Origin: Methylovorus mays
GTDB lineage: Bacteria > Pseudomonadota > Gammaproteobacteria > Burkholderiales > Methylophilaceae
Length of the DNA: 64,000 bases
NCBI RefSeq assembly: GCF_020531915.1
Contig: NZ_JAJAVG010000008.1
Location: 372,001 to 436,000 of the forward strand
Reading direction: 5' to 3'
Part shown: positions 56,394-64,000 of the stretch, piece by piece
Layout of the letters: each line of letters begins with the position of its first letter
Position numbering within the stretch: position 1 is the first letter of the stretch
The notes under the pieces: model-generated
Seen by the model: the letters and a program-made list of their open reading frames with translations, nothing else
Told to the model about the DNA's origin: nothing
Databases searched by the model: none
Made by a program: the position numbers and the translations under genes

Positions 56394-58538
56394 CTAGCGG
56401 ATAGACAGATTGTCATCCATGATCTTGGGCGTGATGAAAATCAGCAGTTCGGTTTTGTCATTCTGCTTCACACGGCGTTTGAATGCGTTACCCAGGAATG
56501 GAATATCGCCAAAGAACGGCACCTTGTCCACATCGTTACGTTCGGTTTGCTCGTAAATGCCACCCAGCACAGCCGTTTCGCCGTTGGATACCAGTACCTG
56601 CGTATCCACACTCTGCGTTTCAATCGACGGCACACCGGAGAAAATCTGGCCCACACGGTCTTTCTTGATGGTAAGGTCCATGATGATCTTGTCATCCGGC
56701 GTTACTTGCGGCGTGACTTCCAGGCTGAGCGTCGCATCCACAAACTGCACACTGGTGGCGCCACTGCTGCTGGCACGCAAATAAGGAATCTTGGTACCTT
56801 GCTGGATCTGGGCTTTTTTCTGATTGGCCGTGGTCACGCGCGGACTGGACACCACCTTGCCGCGTTTGTCAGTTTCCAGCGCCGACAATTCCAGGTTGAG
56901 CAACAGGCCGGCTGGCAGGCGCAGCAGGGTAAAGGCCAGGTTGCCGTAAGCATTCGAAACCGGCAGGTTGGACATCAGGTCAGGCTCGCCATCAGAACTG
57001 GTCGCCGTGCTGCCTGTGGTAGCAGTCTGAATAGTACCGTTGTGGGTACCTTGGGTGATGGTGCCATCGCTGGAAACTTCCGTAATACGGTTACCCAAAG
57101 TACCACCAATCACATTCTGGCCATCTGCACTCTGCTGGGTCATCCCAAACCGGGCACCCAGGCTCTTGCCAAACTTTTCGTCCGCAATCACCAGGCGCGA
57201 CTCGATCATGACCTGCTTCACCGGAATATCGGTCTTGTTGATGATCTGCTGGATTTCTTCCAAGTGTCTTGCCGTATCCTGCACAAATACAGTATTGGTT
57301 CTGGGGTCCAGCACAGCGCTGCCGCGCTTGGACAATATCTTCTGCTTTTCATCGGTCAGAATATTCTTGAGCGATTCGGCCTTCATGTATTTCAGGGTAA
57401 AGACTTCCGTACGCACTGGCTCCAAGTCTTCAATCTGCTGGCTGGCTTCCAGGCTCAGCTTCTCTTTGGCTGCCACTTCCTCCATAGGCGCCACCATGAT
57501 GACATTGCCGGATTTACGCTGCGTCAGCCCTTTGCTGGACATGATGATATCCAGCGCCTGATCCCAGGGAACATCTTTCAAGCGCAAGGTCAGGTTGCCG
57601 GAGACGGTATCGCTGGTAATGATGTTCAAGCCGGTAAAATCGGCGATCACCTGCAGCACAGAGCGCACATCAATATTCTGGAAATTCAAGGAAAGCTTTT
57701 CACCGGCATAGCCGGGCTTGCTGCCCTGTACCAGCTTGTTGGGATCTTCCACCACTGGACGTACATCAATAATGAATTTCTTGTCAGCCTGATAGGCAGA
57801 CTGCTCCCAGTTGCCCTTGGGCTCGATCACCAAGCGGGTATTCTTGCCTTGCTGCATGGCATCTACATACAGCACGGGCGTATTGAAATTGATCACGTTC
57901 AGGCGACGTTGCAAGGAAGCCGCAATATCAGTATTCACGAAATCCACCACGATGGTTTTGCCCTGCTGGCGGATATCAATGCCGGCAGCCGGGTCAGACA
58001 AATCCACCATGACACGCCCCTCGCCATTCTTGCCGCGCATGAAGTCCACATTGGTCACACTATGCGATTTATCGCCCACCTTGGGCTCGGCAAAACGCGT
58101 CACCGTGGTCTGGTTGGCAGCAACTTCGCTGGTTTGCAGCAAGATGATCGTGGCGTTGCCATCGGTACTGGTGCTATAGCCCACAGACTTGCTGAGGTTC
58201 AGCACCATGCGAGTTCTGTCTTTTGCCTGCGCCAGGCTGACGCTTTTCAGCACGCCCTGCTCAGCGGTCACGCTACTGCGTTGCAATCCATTGCCAACCC
58301 CGGGAAAATCCAGCGCGATGCGGGAGGGGTTGGTCAGGGTAAAGCCGGCAGGCACATTGGAAAGTGGCTGGGTGGTCTGTATGCGCACCGCGACCCGCCC
58401 ACCGGGCATGGCCGAAAACTCGACCTTTTCGATTTTGTTAGGGAATGCGCTCTGCTCATCCGCAGCCGCCGCGGGTGAAACTAGCGTCAACATCGCGAAG
58501 ATGCCCGCCAGGCCGCTAAAAAATTTGCTGTATGTCAT
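56394..58538 (-). CDS. pilQ: type IV pilus secretin PilQ
   Basis: A 714-residue outer-membrane secretin through which the pilus emerges. It has a signal peptide (cleaved near 25), two AMIN-like beta domains (about 35-260), an STN/secretin N0-N1 region (about 290-420), and the secretin domain (about 450-705) with the family Ser-x-Pro-Arg-Val-x-Thr near 585. It ends the pilMNOPQ operon, 9 nt after pilP. Confidence 0.97.
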   Translation of the reverse strand: MTYSKFFSGLAGIFAMLTLVSPAAAADEQSAFPNKIEKVEFSAMPGGRVAVRIQTTQPLSNVPAGFTLTNPSRIALDFPGVGNGLQRSSVTAEQGVLKSVSLAQAKDRTRMVLNLSKSVGYSTSTDGNATIILLQTSEVAANQTTVTRFAEPKVGDKSHSVTNVDFMRGKNGEGRVMVDLSDPAAGIDIRQQGKTIVVDFVNTDIAASLQRRLNVINFNTPVLYVDAMQQGKNTRLVIEPKGNWEQSAYQADKKFIIDVRPVVEDPNKLVQGSKPGYAGEKLSLNFQNIDVRSVLQVIADFTGLNIITSDTVSGNLTLRLKDVPWDQALDIIMSSKGLTQRKSGNVIMVAPMEEVAAKEKLSLEASQQIEDLEPVRTEVFTLKYMKAESLKNILTDEKQKILSKRGSAVLDPRTNTVFVQDTARHLEEIQQIINKTDIPVKQVMIESRLVIADEKFGKSLGARFGMTQQSADGQNVIGGTLGNRITEVSSDGTITQGTHNGTIQTATTGSTATSSDGEPDLMSNLPVSNAYGNLAFTLLRLPAGLLLNLELSALETDKRGKVVSSPRVTTANQKKAQIQQGTKIPYLRASSSGATSVQFVDATLSLEVTPQVTPDDKIIMDLTIKKDRVGQIFSGVPSIETQSVDTQVLVSNGETAVLGGIYEQTERNDVDKVPFFGDIPFLGNAFKRRVKQNDKTELLIFITPKIMDDNLSIR

Positions 58539-58547
58539 TTCACCACC

Positions 58548-59081
58548 CTATTCCTGCAATCCCATGCTTGAAGTTCTTTCCGTCCAGTCGCCGCTGAGCT
58601 CGTCCTGGACGATTTCTTTTAATACCACTGCGTCATCATTAATATCGGTCACAATCCCGAAATTTTGACCCACGTAATTGCCTATTTTTACTTGCTGGAT
58701 ATTTTCATCCGGCGTTTTTATCAGGGCATACTTCAAATTGGCTTTGCTGAGCGAGCCAACGTACTTGAGACTTTCCAGCGGATACCCCTCAAGCGGCTCA
58801 CGCGTACGATTGAGATTAGGCTGCACACCGCGGCTGGACTGGGCTTTGCGCGCCTTGAAAGGGTCATGCAAAGTACCATCCGCGTTATATTCAAACGGGC
58901 TGTATGGCTTTACTTCGGGGATGGGTTCGATCTTTACTTTCATATCCTTGGCCGCGTTCTGCATGAACTGGTCCAGGTCATCCCCCTGGTCGCCGCCGCA
59001 GGAACTCAGCGTCAATGCAAGACACACTGCCCAGATGGCGGGCAAGGCTGCCAGGACTGAAGTTCGGGAGTGATTCATCAT
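58548..59081 (-). CDS. pilP: type IV pilus inner-membrane lipoprotein PilP
   Basis: A 177-residue lipoprotein (lipobox Leu-Ser-Ser-Cys, Cys near 28) that links the PilMNO inner-membrane complex to the secretin. The C-terminal beta domain (about 95-170) contains Gly-Asn-Tyr-Val-Gly and is the PilQ-binding HR domain. Starts at 59081 or 59078 (two Met) are equivalent. Confidence 0.94.
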   Translation of the reverse strand: MMNHSRTSVLAALPAIWAVCLALTLSSCGGDQGDDLDQFMQNAAKDMKVKIEPIPEVKPYSPFEYNADGTLHDPFKARKAQSSRGVQPNLNRTREPLEGYPLESLKYVGSLSKANLKYALIKTPDENIQQVKIGNYVGQNFGIVTDINDDAVVLKEIVQDELSGDWTERTSSMGLQE

Positions 59082-59095
59082 ATTGGCCGTGTCCC

Positions 59096-59728
59096 TTATT
59101 TCTTGTTCGCTTTTTCAGCGGCTTTTTTGGCGGCCACTTCATTGGCATCAAGATACCGATAAGTCTTGGCAACGGCTTCCATCACCAGCTTCGAATCTTT
59201 GCTATCCTTGTTGGCGCTGCTGATCGCAATATCATTAAGTGTCACGATGCGGGAAAGGCGCGAAACGTCCGCCGCAAACAGGCCCAGATCATGATAATTG
59301 CCTATCACCTTGATCGAGATGGGCATCTCGGCATAGAAATCCGCCACCACTTCCTGTCCGGGTTTGAAGAGTTCAAACTCCAGGCCGCGCTCCAGGCCTA
59401 CCTGGTTGATATCGGTCAAGAGACCATCCATCTGGGATTTATCCGGCAACTGCTTCAGCAATGCGCCAAATGTTCTTTCAATCTCCACCATCTGCTTTTT
59501 GTAAGCATCCAGATTGATGGCCTGGCGCTTTTTGCTGACAAACACTTCACGCAACTGGCCTTCCTTCGCTTTGGCCTGATCCAGCTCCTCCAGCGATGGG
59601 CTCCAGACAAACCAGTAGCCAGCGGCCACAATCAGCAGCAGCATTACACCCAGCAATACCGCCTTCACTGGCAATGGCAGGTTGCCAGCGGTCTTTAGAT
59701 CAATCTGGTTGAAATCCTGTAAATTCAT
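59096..59728 (-). CDS. pilO: type IV pilus assembly protein PilO
   Basis: A 210-residue inner-membrane alignment protein. It has one transmembrane helix (about 22-45), a coiled-coil segment (about 50-95) and a ferredoxin-like periplasmic domain, with a Lys/Ala-rich tail. It dimerises with PilN. The start overlaps the pilN stop (ATGA at 59725-59728). Confidence 0.94.
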   Translation of the reverse strand: MNLQDFNQIDLKTAGNLPLPVKAVLLGVMLLLIVAAGYWFVWSPSLEELDQAKAKEGQLREVFVSKKRQAINLDAYKKQMVEIERTFGALLKQLPDKSQMDGLLTDINQVGLERGLEFELFKPGQEVVADFYAEMPISIKVIGNYHDLGLFAADVSRLSRIVTLNDIAISSANKDSKDSKLVMEAVAKTYRYLDANEVAAKKAAEKANKK

Positions 59729-60306
59729 GAGATTTTGCCCTCAGGCTTATCAGCGCTATCAGGCTGCCGGGTCTTGATGTTGACGTTCATGATGAAGTCA
59801 TTCTGCTTGAGGCCATTGACGGTAGCGGACTTGATTTCAACCAGACCAGGCGATTCCATCGCAGGGGAAGACGAAAGGTTGCGCACCAGCGCGGCAACAC
59901 GGGCATTGGTATCGGCGATACCTTCAATCGTGATCAATGCGCCCTGCTGCTTGATGGATTTCAGGAACATCCCTTCCGGCAGCTCACGCGACAGTTCATC
60001 AAGCACCATCACCGTCTGGCTGCGATTGGTTTGCAAGTTTTCCACCACTTGCTTGCGTTCAAGCACGGCACCGATTTCATTTTTCAGCTCCTTGATCTCG
60101 GCAATCTGCTGATCAAGCTGGGTGTTTGCCTGCTCCAGCCGCGTATTACGGCCTACCTGGGCATCGATACTGGCGCCGATAAACGTCTGTACCATAAAGA
60201 CAATAACCACCCCCAGAATCAGCGTCCCCACCAGCATGAGGTTGAATTCGCGCTGACGTTCCGCGCGCTTGATCTGCCGGTGTGGCAGCAGGTTGATTCT
60301 GATCAT
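59725..60306 (-). CDS. pilN: type IV pilus assembly protein PilN
   Basis: A 193-residue inner-membrane protein. The N-terminal Ile-Arg-Ile-Asn-Leu-Leu-Pro motif binds PilM; a transmembrane helix (about 22-42), coiled coil and periplasmic domain follow. ATG 60306 overlaps the pilM stop (ATGA) and puts this motif at the extreme N-terminus; a ten-codon extension is possible but disfavoured. Confidence 0.95.
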   Translation of the reverse strand: MIRINLLPHRQIKRAERQREFNLMLVGTLILGVVIVFMVQTFIGASIDAQVGRNTRLEQANTQLDQQIAEIKELKNEIGAVLERKQVVENLQTNRSQTVMVLDELSRELPEGMFLKSIKQQGALITIEGIADTNARVAALVRNLSSSPAMESPGLVEIKSATVNGLKQNDFIMNVNIKTRQPDSADKPEGKIS

Positions 60307-61376
60307 GCATCCACCCCGCGCATCGCCAGTCCGCAAGCAATCAGCAAGGATGGCGCATCGGCCACCAGTTGCTGCTGCTTGATTTTGGGATTAATCGTCA
60401 TGCCGGCAAACGGATTGGCGATGATCGCATTCACTTGCGTGCGCTCTTGCACCAGTGCATCAATACCTGGAATCGCGGCACAACCGCCCGCCAGGATAAT
60501 GTGATCGACCCGATTGTACTGGGTAGAGCTCGTGAAGAACTGCAGGGCACGTGCCACTTCAAGCGCCAGGGTCTGCATGAAAGGCTGCATGACTTCGGAC
60601 TCGTAGCTTTCAGGCAAGCCGCCTTTGCGCTTGGAGATTTCAGCTTCTTCTGGCGTAAGGCCAAAGCGGCGCTGAATTTCCTGGGTTAGCTGGCCGCCGC
60701 CGAAGGTCTGCTCACGGATATATACCGACTGATTGTCATGCAGAACATTGATGTGCGTCATGACCGCGCCGATATCGACGATCATCACGGTTTGCTCACG
60801 CCCATGATTGGGCAATTGATTAGCGATCAGCGTGTAAGCTGCCTCGGTAACGTAGGTTTCCACATCCACCACTAGCGCCTTGAGGCCAGCGCCTTCGACA
60901 GCAGCAACACGATCTTCGATTTTTTCCTTGCGAGAGGCCGCGATCAGGACTTCCACTTCATCCGGACTATTGGTCGCAGGACCCAGCACCTGAAAGTCGA
61001 TATTGACCTCATCCAGCGAAAAGGGAATGTATTGATTGGCTTCGCCTTCGACTTGCAGCTCCATCTCTTCTTCGCGCAAGCCGCCAGGCATGAGGACTTT
61101 TTTACTGATCACCGCAGCAGCTGGCAAAGCCAGTGCCGTGCGTTTTTCACGTGAACCGAGGAGCTTCCAGGCGCGCTTGACGGCATCAGCCACCTGCTCC
61201 AGCCCGGCGATGTTGCCATCGACGACGGCATCTTTGGCCAGCGAGGCGATAGCGTACCCCTCAAGGTGATACCCCCCCTTGCTTCCCGTCGACAGCTCGA
61301 CCATTTTGACGGAGCTAGCGCTTATGTCCACCCCCACCAACGGCTGCGTCTTTTCTTTGAAAAAGTCGAATTTCAA
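60303..61376 (-). CDS. pilM: type IV pilus assembly protein PilM
   Basis: A 357-residue actin-like cytoplasmic ATP-binding protein (FtsA/Hsp70 fold; Gly-Val-Asp-Ile-Ser-Ala-Ser-Ser near 15 and Asp-Ile-Gly-Ala near 205). It forms a ring under the membrane and holds the PilN N-terminus. It is the first gene of the operon, divergent from mrcA with 160 bp between. Confidence 0.96.
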   Translation of the reverse strand: MKFDFFKEKTQPLVGVDISASSVKMVELSTGSKGGYHLEGYAIASLAKDAVVDGNIAGLEQVADAVKRAWKLLGSREKRTALALPAAAVISKKVLMPGGLREEEMELQVEGEANQYIPFSLDEVNIDFQVLGPATNSPDEVEVLIAASRKEKIEDRVAAVEGAGLKALVVDVETYVTEAAYTLIANQLPNHGREQTVMIVDIGAVMTHINVLHDNQSVYIREQTFGGGQLTQEIQRRFGLTPEEAEISKRKGGLPESYESEVMQPFMQTLALEVARALQFFTSSTQYNRVDHIILAGGCAAIPGIDALVQERTQVNAIIANPFAGMTINPKIKQQQLVADAPSLLIACGLAMRGVDA

Positions 61377-61536
61377 AATGAAATTCCCTTTCTTTATTGA
61401 GTAGTTACGCGCAACACTAATAATTTACATTAAATGCTAGCAACAAGTTTAAATAGTGTAAAGCGAATTATATTTTTCCATTTGGACGATCAGACTCATA
61501 TAATGTCTTCACATCGTTTACTGATTAAATCTCTCC

Positions 61537-63900
61537 ATGCTTCCCAAAAAATGGTGGCAGTTTCTGATTCTGATTGCCCTGGTGCTCGGATTGGTTTTCA
61601 CTGCGCTCATCGGCCTCGCGGCCACCCTTATCTATCCAGAACTACCCTCGCTTGACGCCCTGACGGATTACAAACCCAAGGTGCCATTACGGGTGTACTC
61701 CGAGGACAATTACCTCATCGGTGAATTTGGTGAAGAGCGCCGTGCCTTCATCAAAATCGAGGATGTACCCGCCTCCCTCAAACATGCCATTCTTGCCGCT
61801 GAAGATGAGCGCTTTTACAAGCACGGCGGGGTAGACACCATGGGCATCCTGCGCGCCGCCATTGCCAATGTCACCTCGGGCAGCTTCAAGGAAGGCGCCA
61901 GCACGATTACCATGCAGGTCGCCCGCAACTTCTTCCTCTCCAGCGAAAAAACCGCCTCGCGCAAACTCAGTGAAGCCCTGCTGGCCATCAAGATTGAACA
62001 CAACCTGACCAAGGATCAGATCCTTGAGCTTTACATCAACCAGATTTATCTGGGGCAGCGTTCGTATGGTTTTGCCGCAGCTTCACAAGTCTATTACGGC
62101 AAGCCTTTAAATAAATTGAGTGTGGCGGAGGCCGCCATGCTGGCCGGACTGCCAAAAGCGCCATCGCGCTACAACCCTTTTGCCAACCCAAAACGTGCCA
62201 CAGCGCGCCAGCACTACGTTTTGCGACGCATGAAGGAGTTGCGCTACATCGATGAAAATACTTACAACAATGCTTTAAAAGAGCCGCAAAAATTCCGTCA
62301 GACCAAGCAAGTGCGTGACCTGGCTGCCGATTATGTGGCCGAAATCGCGCGGCAAATGATGTATCAGCGTTACAAGGATGACATCTACACCAGCGGCCTC
62401 AAGGTCTACACCACCATCCGCAAATCCAATCAGGAGGCCGCGAACAAGGCCGTACTGCAAGGCATACTCGATTACGACAGCCGCCATGGCTATCGCGGGC
62501 CGGAAAAAGTGATTCACCCCCCGGCACACGGGACTGAAGAAGAAGCCAACTGGGTAGACAAGGCGCTGGATGAAATAGAAGTTTCCAATGGCCTGATCCC
62601 CGCCATGGTCATCAACCTGAGCCCCAAGCTGGTCACCGTGCACTCGCAGAGCGGCGAAGATATCCAGATCACCGGCAACGGCCTGTCACTGGTACAAAAG
62701 ACCTTGAATGAGAAAGACCCGAGCAAGCGCAAGCTGCAACCGGGGGCCATTGTTCGCATCGTCAAGACCACCGATGGCTGGCAGATTACGCAGCTGCCAC
62801 AAGTGCAGTCGGGCTTTATTGCGCTGGATCCTTCCACCGGGGCGGTACGTGCGCTGGTCGGCGGCTTTGATTTCAACCGCAACAAGTTCAATCACGTTAC
62901 GCAAGCCTGGCGCCAGCCAGGTTCCAGCTTCAAGCCCTTCATCTACTCGGCTGCGCTGGAGAAAGGCTTCACCCCTGCCAGCATGATTGAGGATGAACCC
63001 ATCACGCTTTCTGCAGCAGAAACCGGCAGCGGCTCGGCCTGGGAGCCCAAGAACTTCGACAACACATACGAAGGCCCCATGCGCATGCGTACCGCGCTGA
63101 CCAAATCCAAGAATATGGTCTCCATCCGCATACTGCAGAGTATCGGTGTGCGTTACGGCCAGGATTACATTACCCGCTTTGGCTTCTCGCCCAAGGATCA
63201 CCCGCCGTATCTGGCCATGGCACTAGGTTCAGGCTCGGTCACCCCATGGCAGATGGCTGGCGCTTATGCGGTATTTGCAAATGGCGGCTATCGCGTGCGT
63301 CCTTACCTCATCAGCAAGATCGTGGACCCGCGCGGCAAGGTAATCGAAGAGACCAAGTTTGATGAAGTCGGCAAAAATGCCGTGCGGGTAATTGATGCCC
63401 GCAACGCATTCATCATGACCTCCATGATGCAGGATGTGGCACGCATCGGTACTGCCGCAAAAGCCCGCCAGATTGGCCGCTATGACCTCGCAGGCAAAAC
63501 CGGCACTACCAATAGCCAGGTAGATGCCTGGTTTGCGGGCTTCAACCCGAAACAGGTGGCCATCACCTGGATCGGTTATGACCAGCCACGCTCGCTCGGC
63601 AGCAATGAAACCGGCGGCCGCGCTGCCCTGCCCATCTGGATTGACTATATGACCACAGCCCTGCGCAATGTGCCGGATGAACCATACTCCGTTCCACCAG
63701 GCATCACTTCGGTCAAGATCAACCCACACACCGGAATGCGGGTGAGCGATGATGAAAGCGGGATATATGAATACTTCTATCAGGAATTCATGCCGCCAGA
63801 AACTGAAGACAATACCTTCAGTCCAATTCCAGGATTCCCGACCAGCAAACCAGCGGAATCCACAGCGACGGACCCCACCCGGGCTGATCAATTGTTTTAG
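61537..63900 (+). CDS. mrcA: penicillin-binding protein 1A
   Basis: A 787-residue bifunctional peptidoglycan synthase. It has one N-terminal transmembrane helix (about 6-30), a GT51 transglycosylase (about 55-230, Ala-Ala-Glu-Asp-Glu-Arg-Phe near 87), an OB-like insert, and a transpeptidase with the active Ser in Ser-Ser-Phe-Lys-Pro near 466 and Lys-Thr-Gly-Thr-Thr near 655. The divergent pilM-mrcA pair followed by this gene order is classical in proteobacteria. Confidence 0.97.
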   Translation: MLPKKWWQFLILIALVLGLVFTALIGLAATLIYPELPSLDALTDYKPKVPLRVYSEDNYLIGEFGEERRAFIKIEDVPASLKHAILAAEDERFYKHGGVDTMGILRAAIANVTSGSFKEGASTITMQVARNFFLSSEKTASRKLSEALLAIKIEHNLTKDQILELYINQIYLGQRSYGFAAASQVYYGKPLNKLSVAEAAMLAGLPKAPSRYNPFANPKRATARQHYVLRRMKELRYIDENTYNNALKEPQKFRQTKQVRDLAADYVAEIARQMMYQRYKDDIYTSGLKVYTTIRKSNQEAANKAVLQGILDYDSRHGYRGPEKVIHPPAHGTEEEANWVDKALDEIEVSNGLIPAMVINLSPKLVTVHSQSGEDIQITGNGLSLVQKTLNEKDPSKRKLQPGAIVRIVKTTDGWQITQLPQVQSGFIALDPSTGAVRALVGGFDFNRNKFNHVTQAWRQPGSSFKPFIYSAALEKGFTPASMIEDEPITLSAAETGSGSAWEPKNFDNTYEGPMRMRTALTKSKNMVSIRILQSIGVRYGQDYITRFGFSPKDHPPYLAMALGSGSVTPWQMAGAYAVFANGGYRVRPYLISKIVDPRGKVIEETKFDEVGKNAVRVIDARNAFIMTSMMQDVARIGTAAKARQIGRYDLAGKTGTTNSQVDAWFAGFNPKQVAITWIGYDQPRSLGSNETGGRAALPIWIDYMTTALRNVPDEPYSVPPGITSVKINPHTGMRVSDDESGIYEYFYQEFMPPETEDNTFSPIPGFPTSKPAESTATDPTRADQLF

Positions 63901-64000
63901 GTGATCCGTTACCACAGGGAATAAGCAAGACAGGTATGTTCTGGCGAGCGATTTACAGGGATTTATAAAGCGTTAGCAATGCCCCGACGGGCGAGGTAGA

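Noticed and set aside
56334-58478. A 714-codon open frame on the plus strand opposite pilQ
   Set aside because: It mirrors pilQ, shows no domain, signal or ribosome site, and has shadow-like composition.
63901-64000. Possible 3' end of a convergent gene at the right edge
   Set aside because: All three minus frames end in short stops and nothing in about 15-residue fragments can be recognised; too little sequence to call.

Overview
The window looks like chromosome of a methylotrophic betaproteobacterium, most likely Methylophilaceae (Methylophilus/Methylovorus type). The main reason is a trimethylamine dehydrogenase running off the left edge. It carries every residue recalled for the characterised Methylophilus enzyme that falls in the visible part (Cys30, Tyr60, Ser74, Trp105, Tyr169, His172, counted without the initiator Met). 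The betaproteobacterial order pilMNOPQ-aroK-aroB-dgt and the glnA...ntrB-ntrC arrangement agree with this. No database search was possible. Family calls rest on motifs and on knowledge of the families.

Layout. (1) 1-16.2 kb is a methylated-amine region. It holds tmd (partial), an APC permease, a DMT-type transporter with two small translationally coupled genes, a NarX/NarL-like two-component system, and a divergent triple-PAS membrane protein. It ends with an operon for heme-dependent dimethylamine monooxygenase (GcvT-like protein, zinc-ribbon subunit, reductase, DUF3445 heme subunit, TorF-type porin) divergent from a periplasmic-binding-domain/PAS/GGDEF/EAL protein. (2) 16.2-19.8 kb: a TctE/QseC-like kinase and OmpR-type regulator, an SRPBCC protein, a small exported protein, and tRNA-Asp and tRNA-Val. 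(3) 19.8-29.4 kb: a LysR regulator divergent from an SDR, a degenerate HSL-type hydrolase and a MexEF-OprN-like RND pump, then an AraC/GyrI-like regulator. (4) 29.4-37.5 kb: a type I restriction-modification island (hsdM-hsdS-RAYT-rhuM-hsdR) with REP-like repeats inside it and at its hsdR end. (5) 37.5-45.5 kb: ssb, an MFS exporter, uvrA, an HDOD protein, mtgA, aroE, a rhodanese. (6) 45.5-50.4 kb: the nitrogen module glnA, a DUF4124 protein, ntrB and ntrC, with a readable sigma-54 promoter and NtrC sites. (7) 50.4-64 kb: a TPR-methyltransferase, a small lipoprotein, a major porin, dgt-aroB-aroK, pilQPONM, and mrcA.

The most interesting observation is a shared promoter architecture in front of three minus-strand units of the amine region: tmd, the permease and the dmm operon. 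Each has a NarL-like 7-2-7 inverted repeat (TACYNCY-N2-RGNAGTA), then GAGAATT at a fixed distance covering a -35-like box, then a -10-like hexamer 17 bp further on. A fourth repeat of the same kind precedes the DMT transporter operon. An orphan NarX/NarL-like pair lies in the middle of the region. Together they suggest an undescribed methylated-amine regulon in which a NarL-family regulator controls TMA uptake, TMA demethylation and DMA demethylation. In the inferred pathway, TMA is oxidised by Tmd to DMA and formaldehyde, and DMA by the heme monooxygenase to methylamine plus a C1 unit that the GcvT-like protein may pass to tetrahydrofolate. The freed nitrogen would eventually meet the glnA/ntrBC system of the same window.
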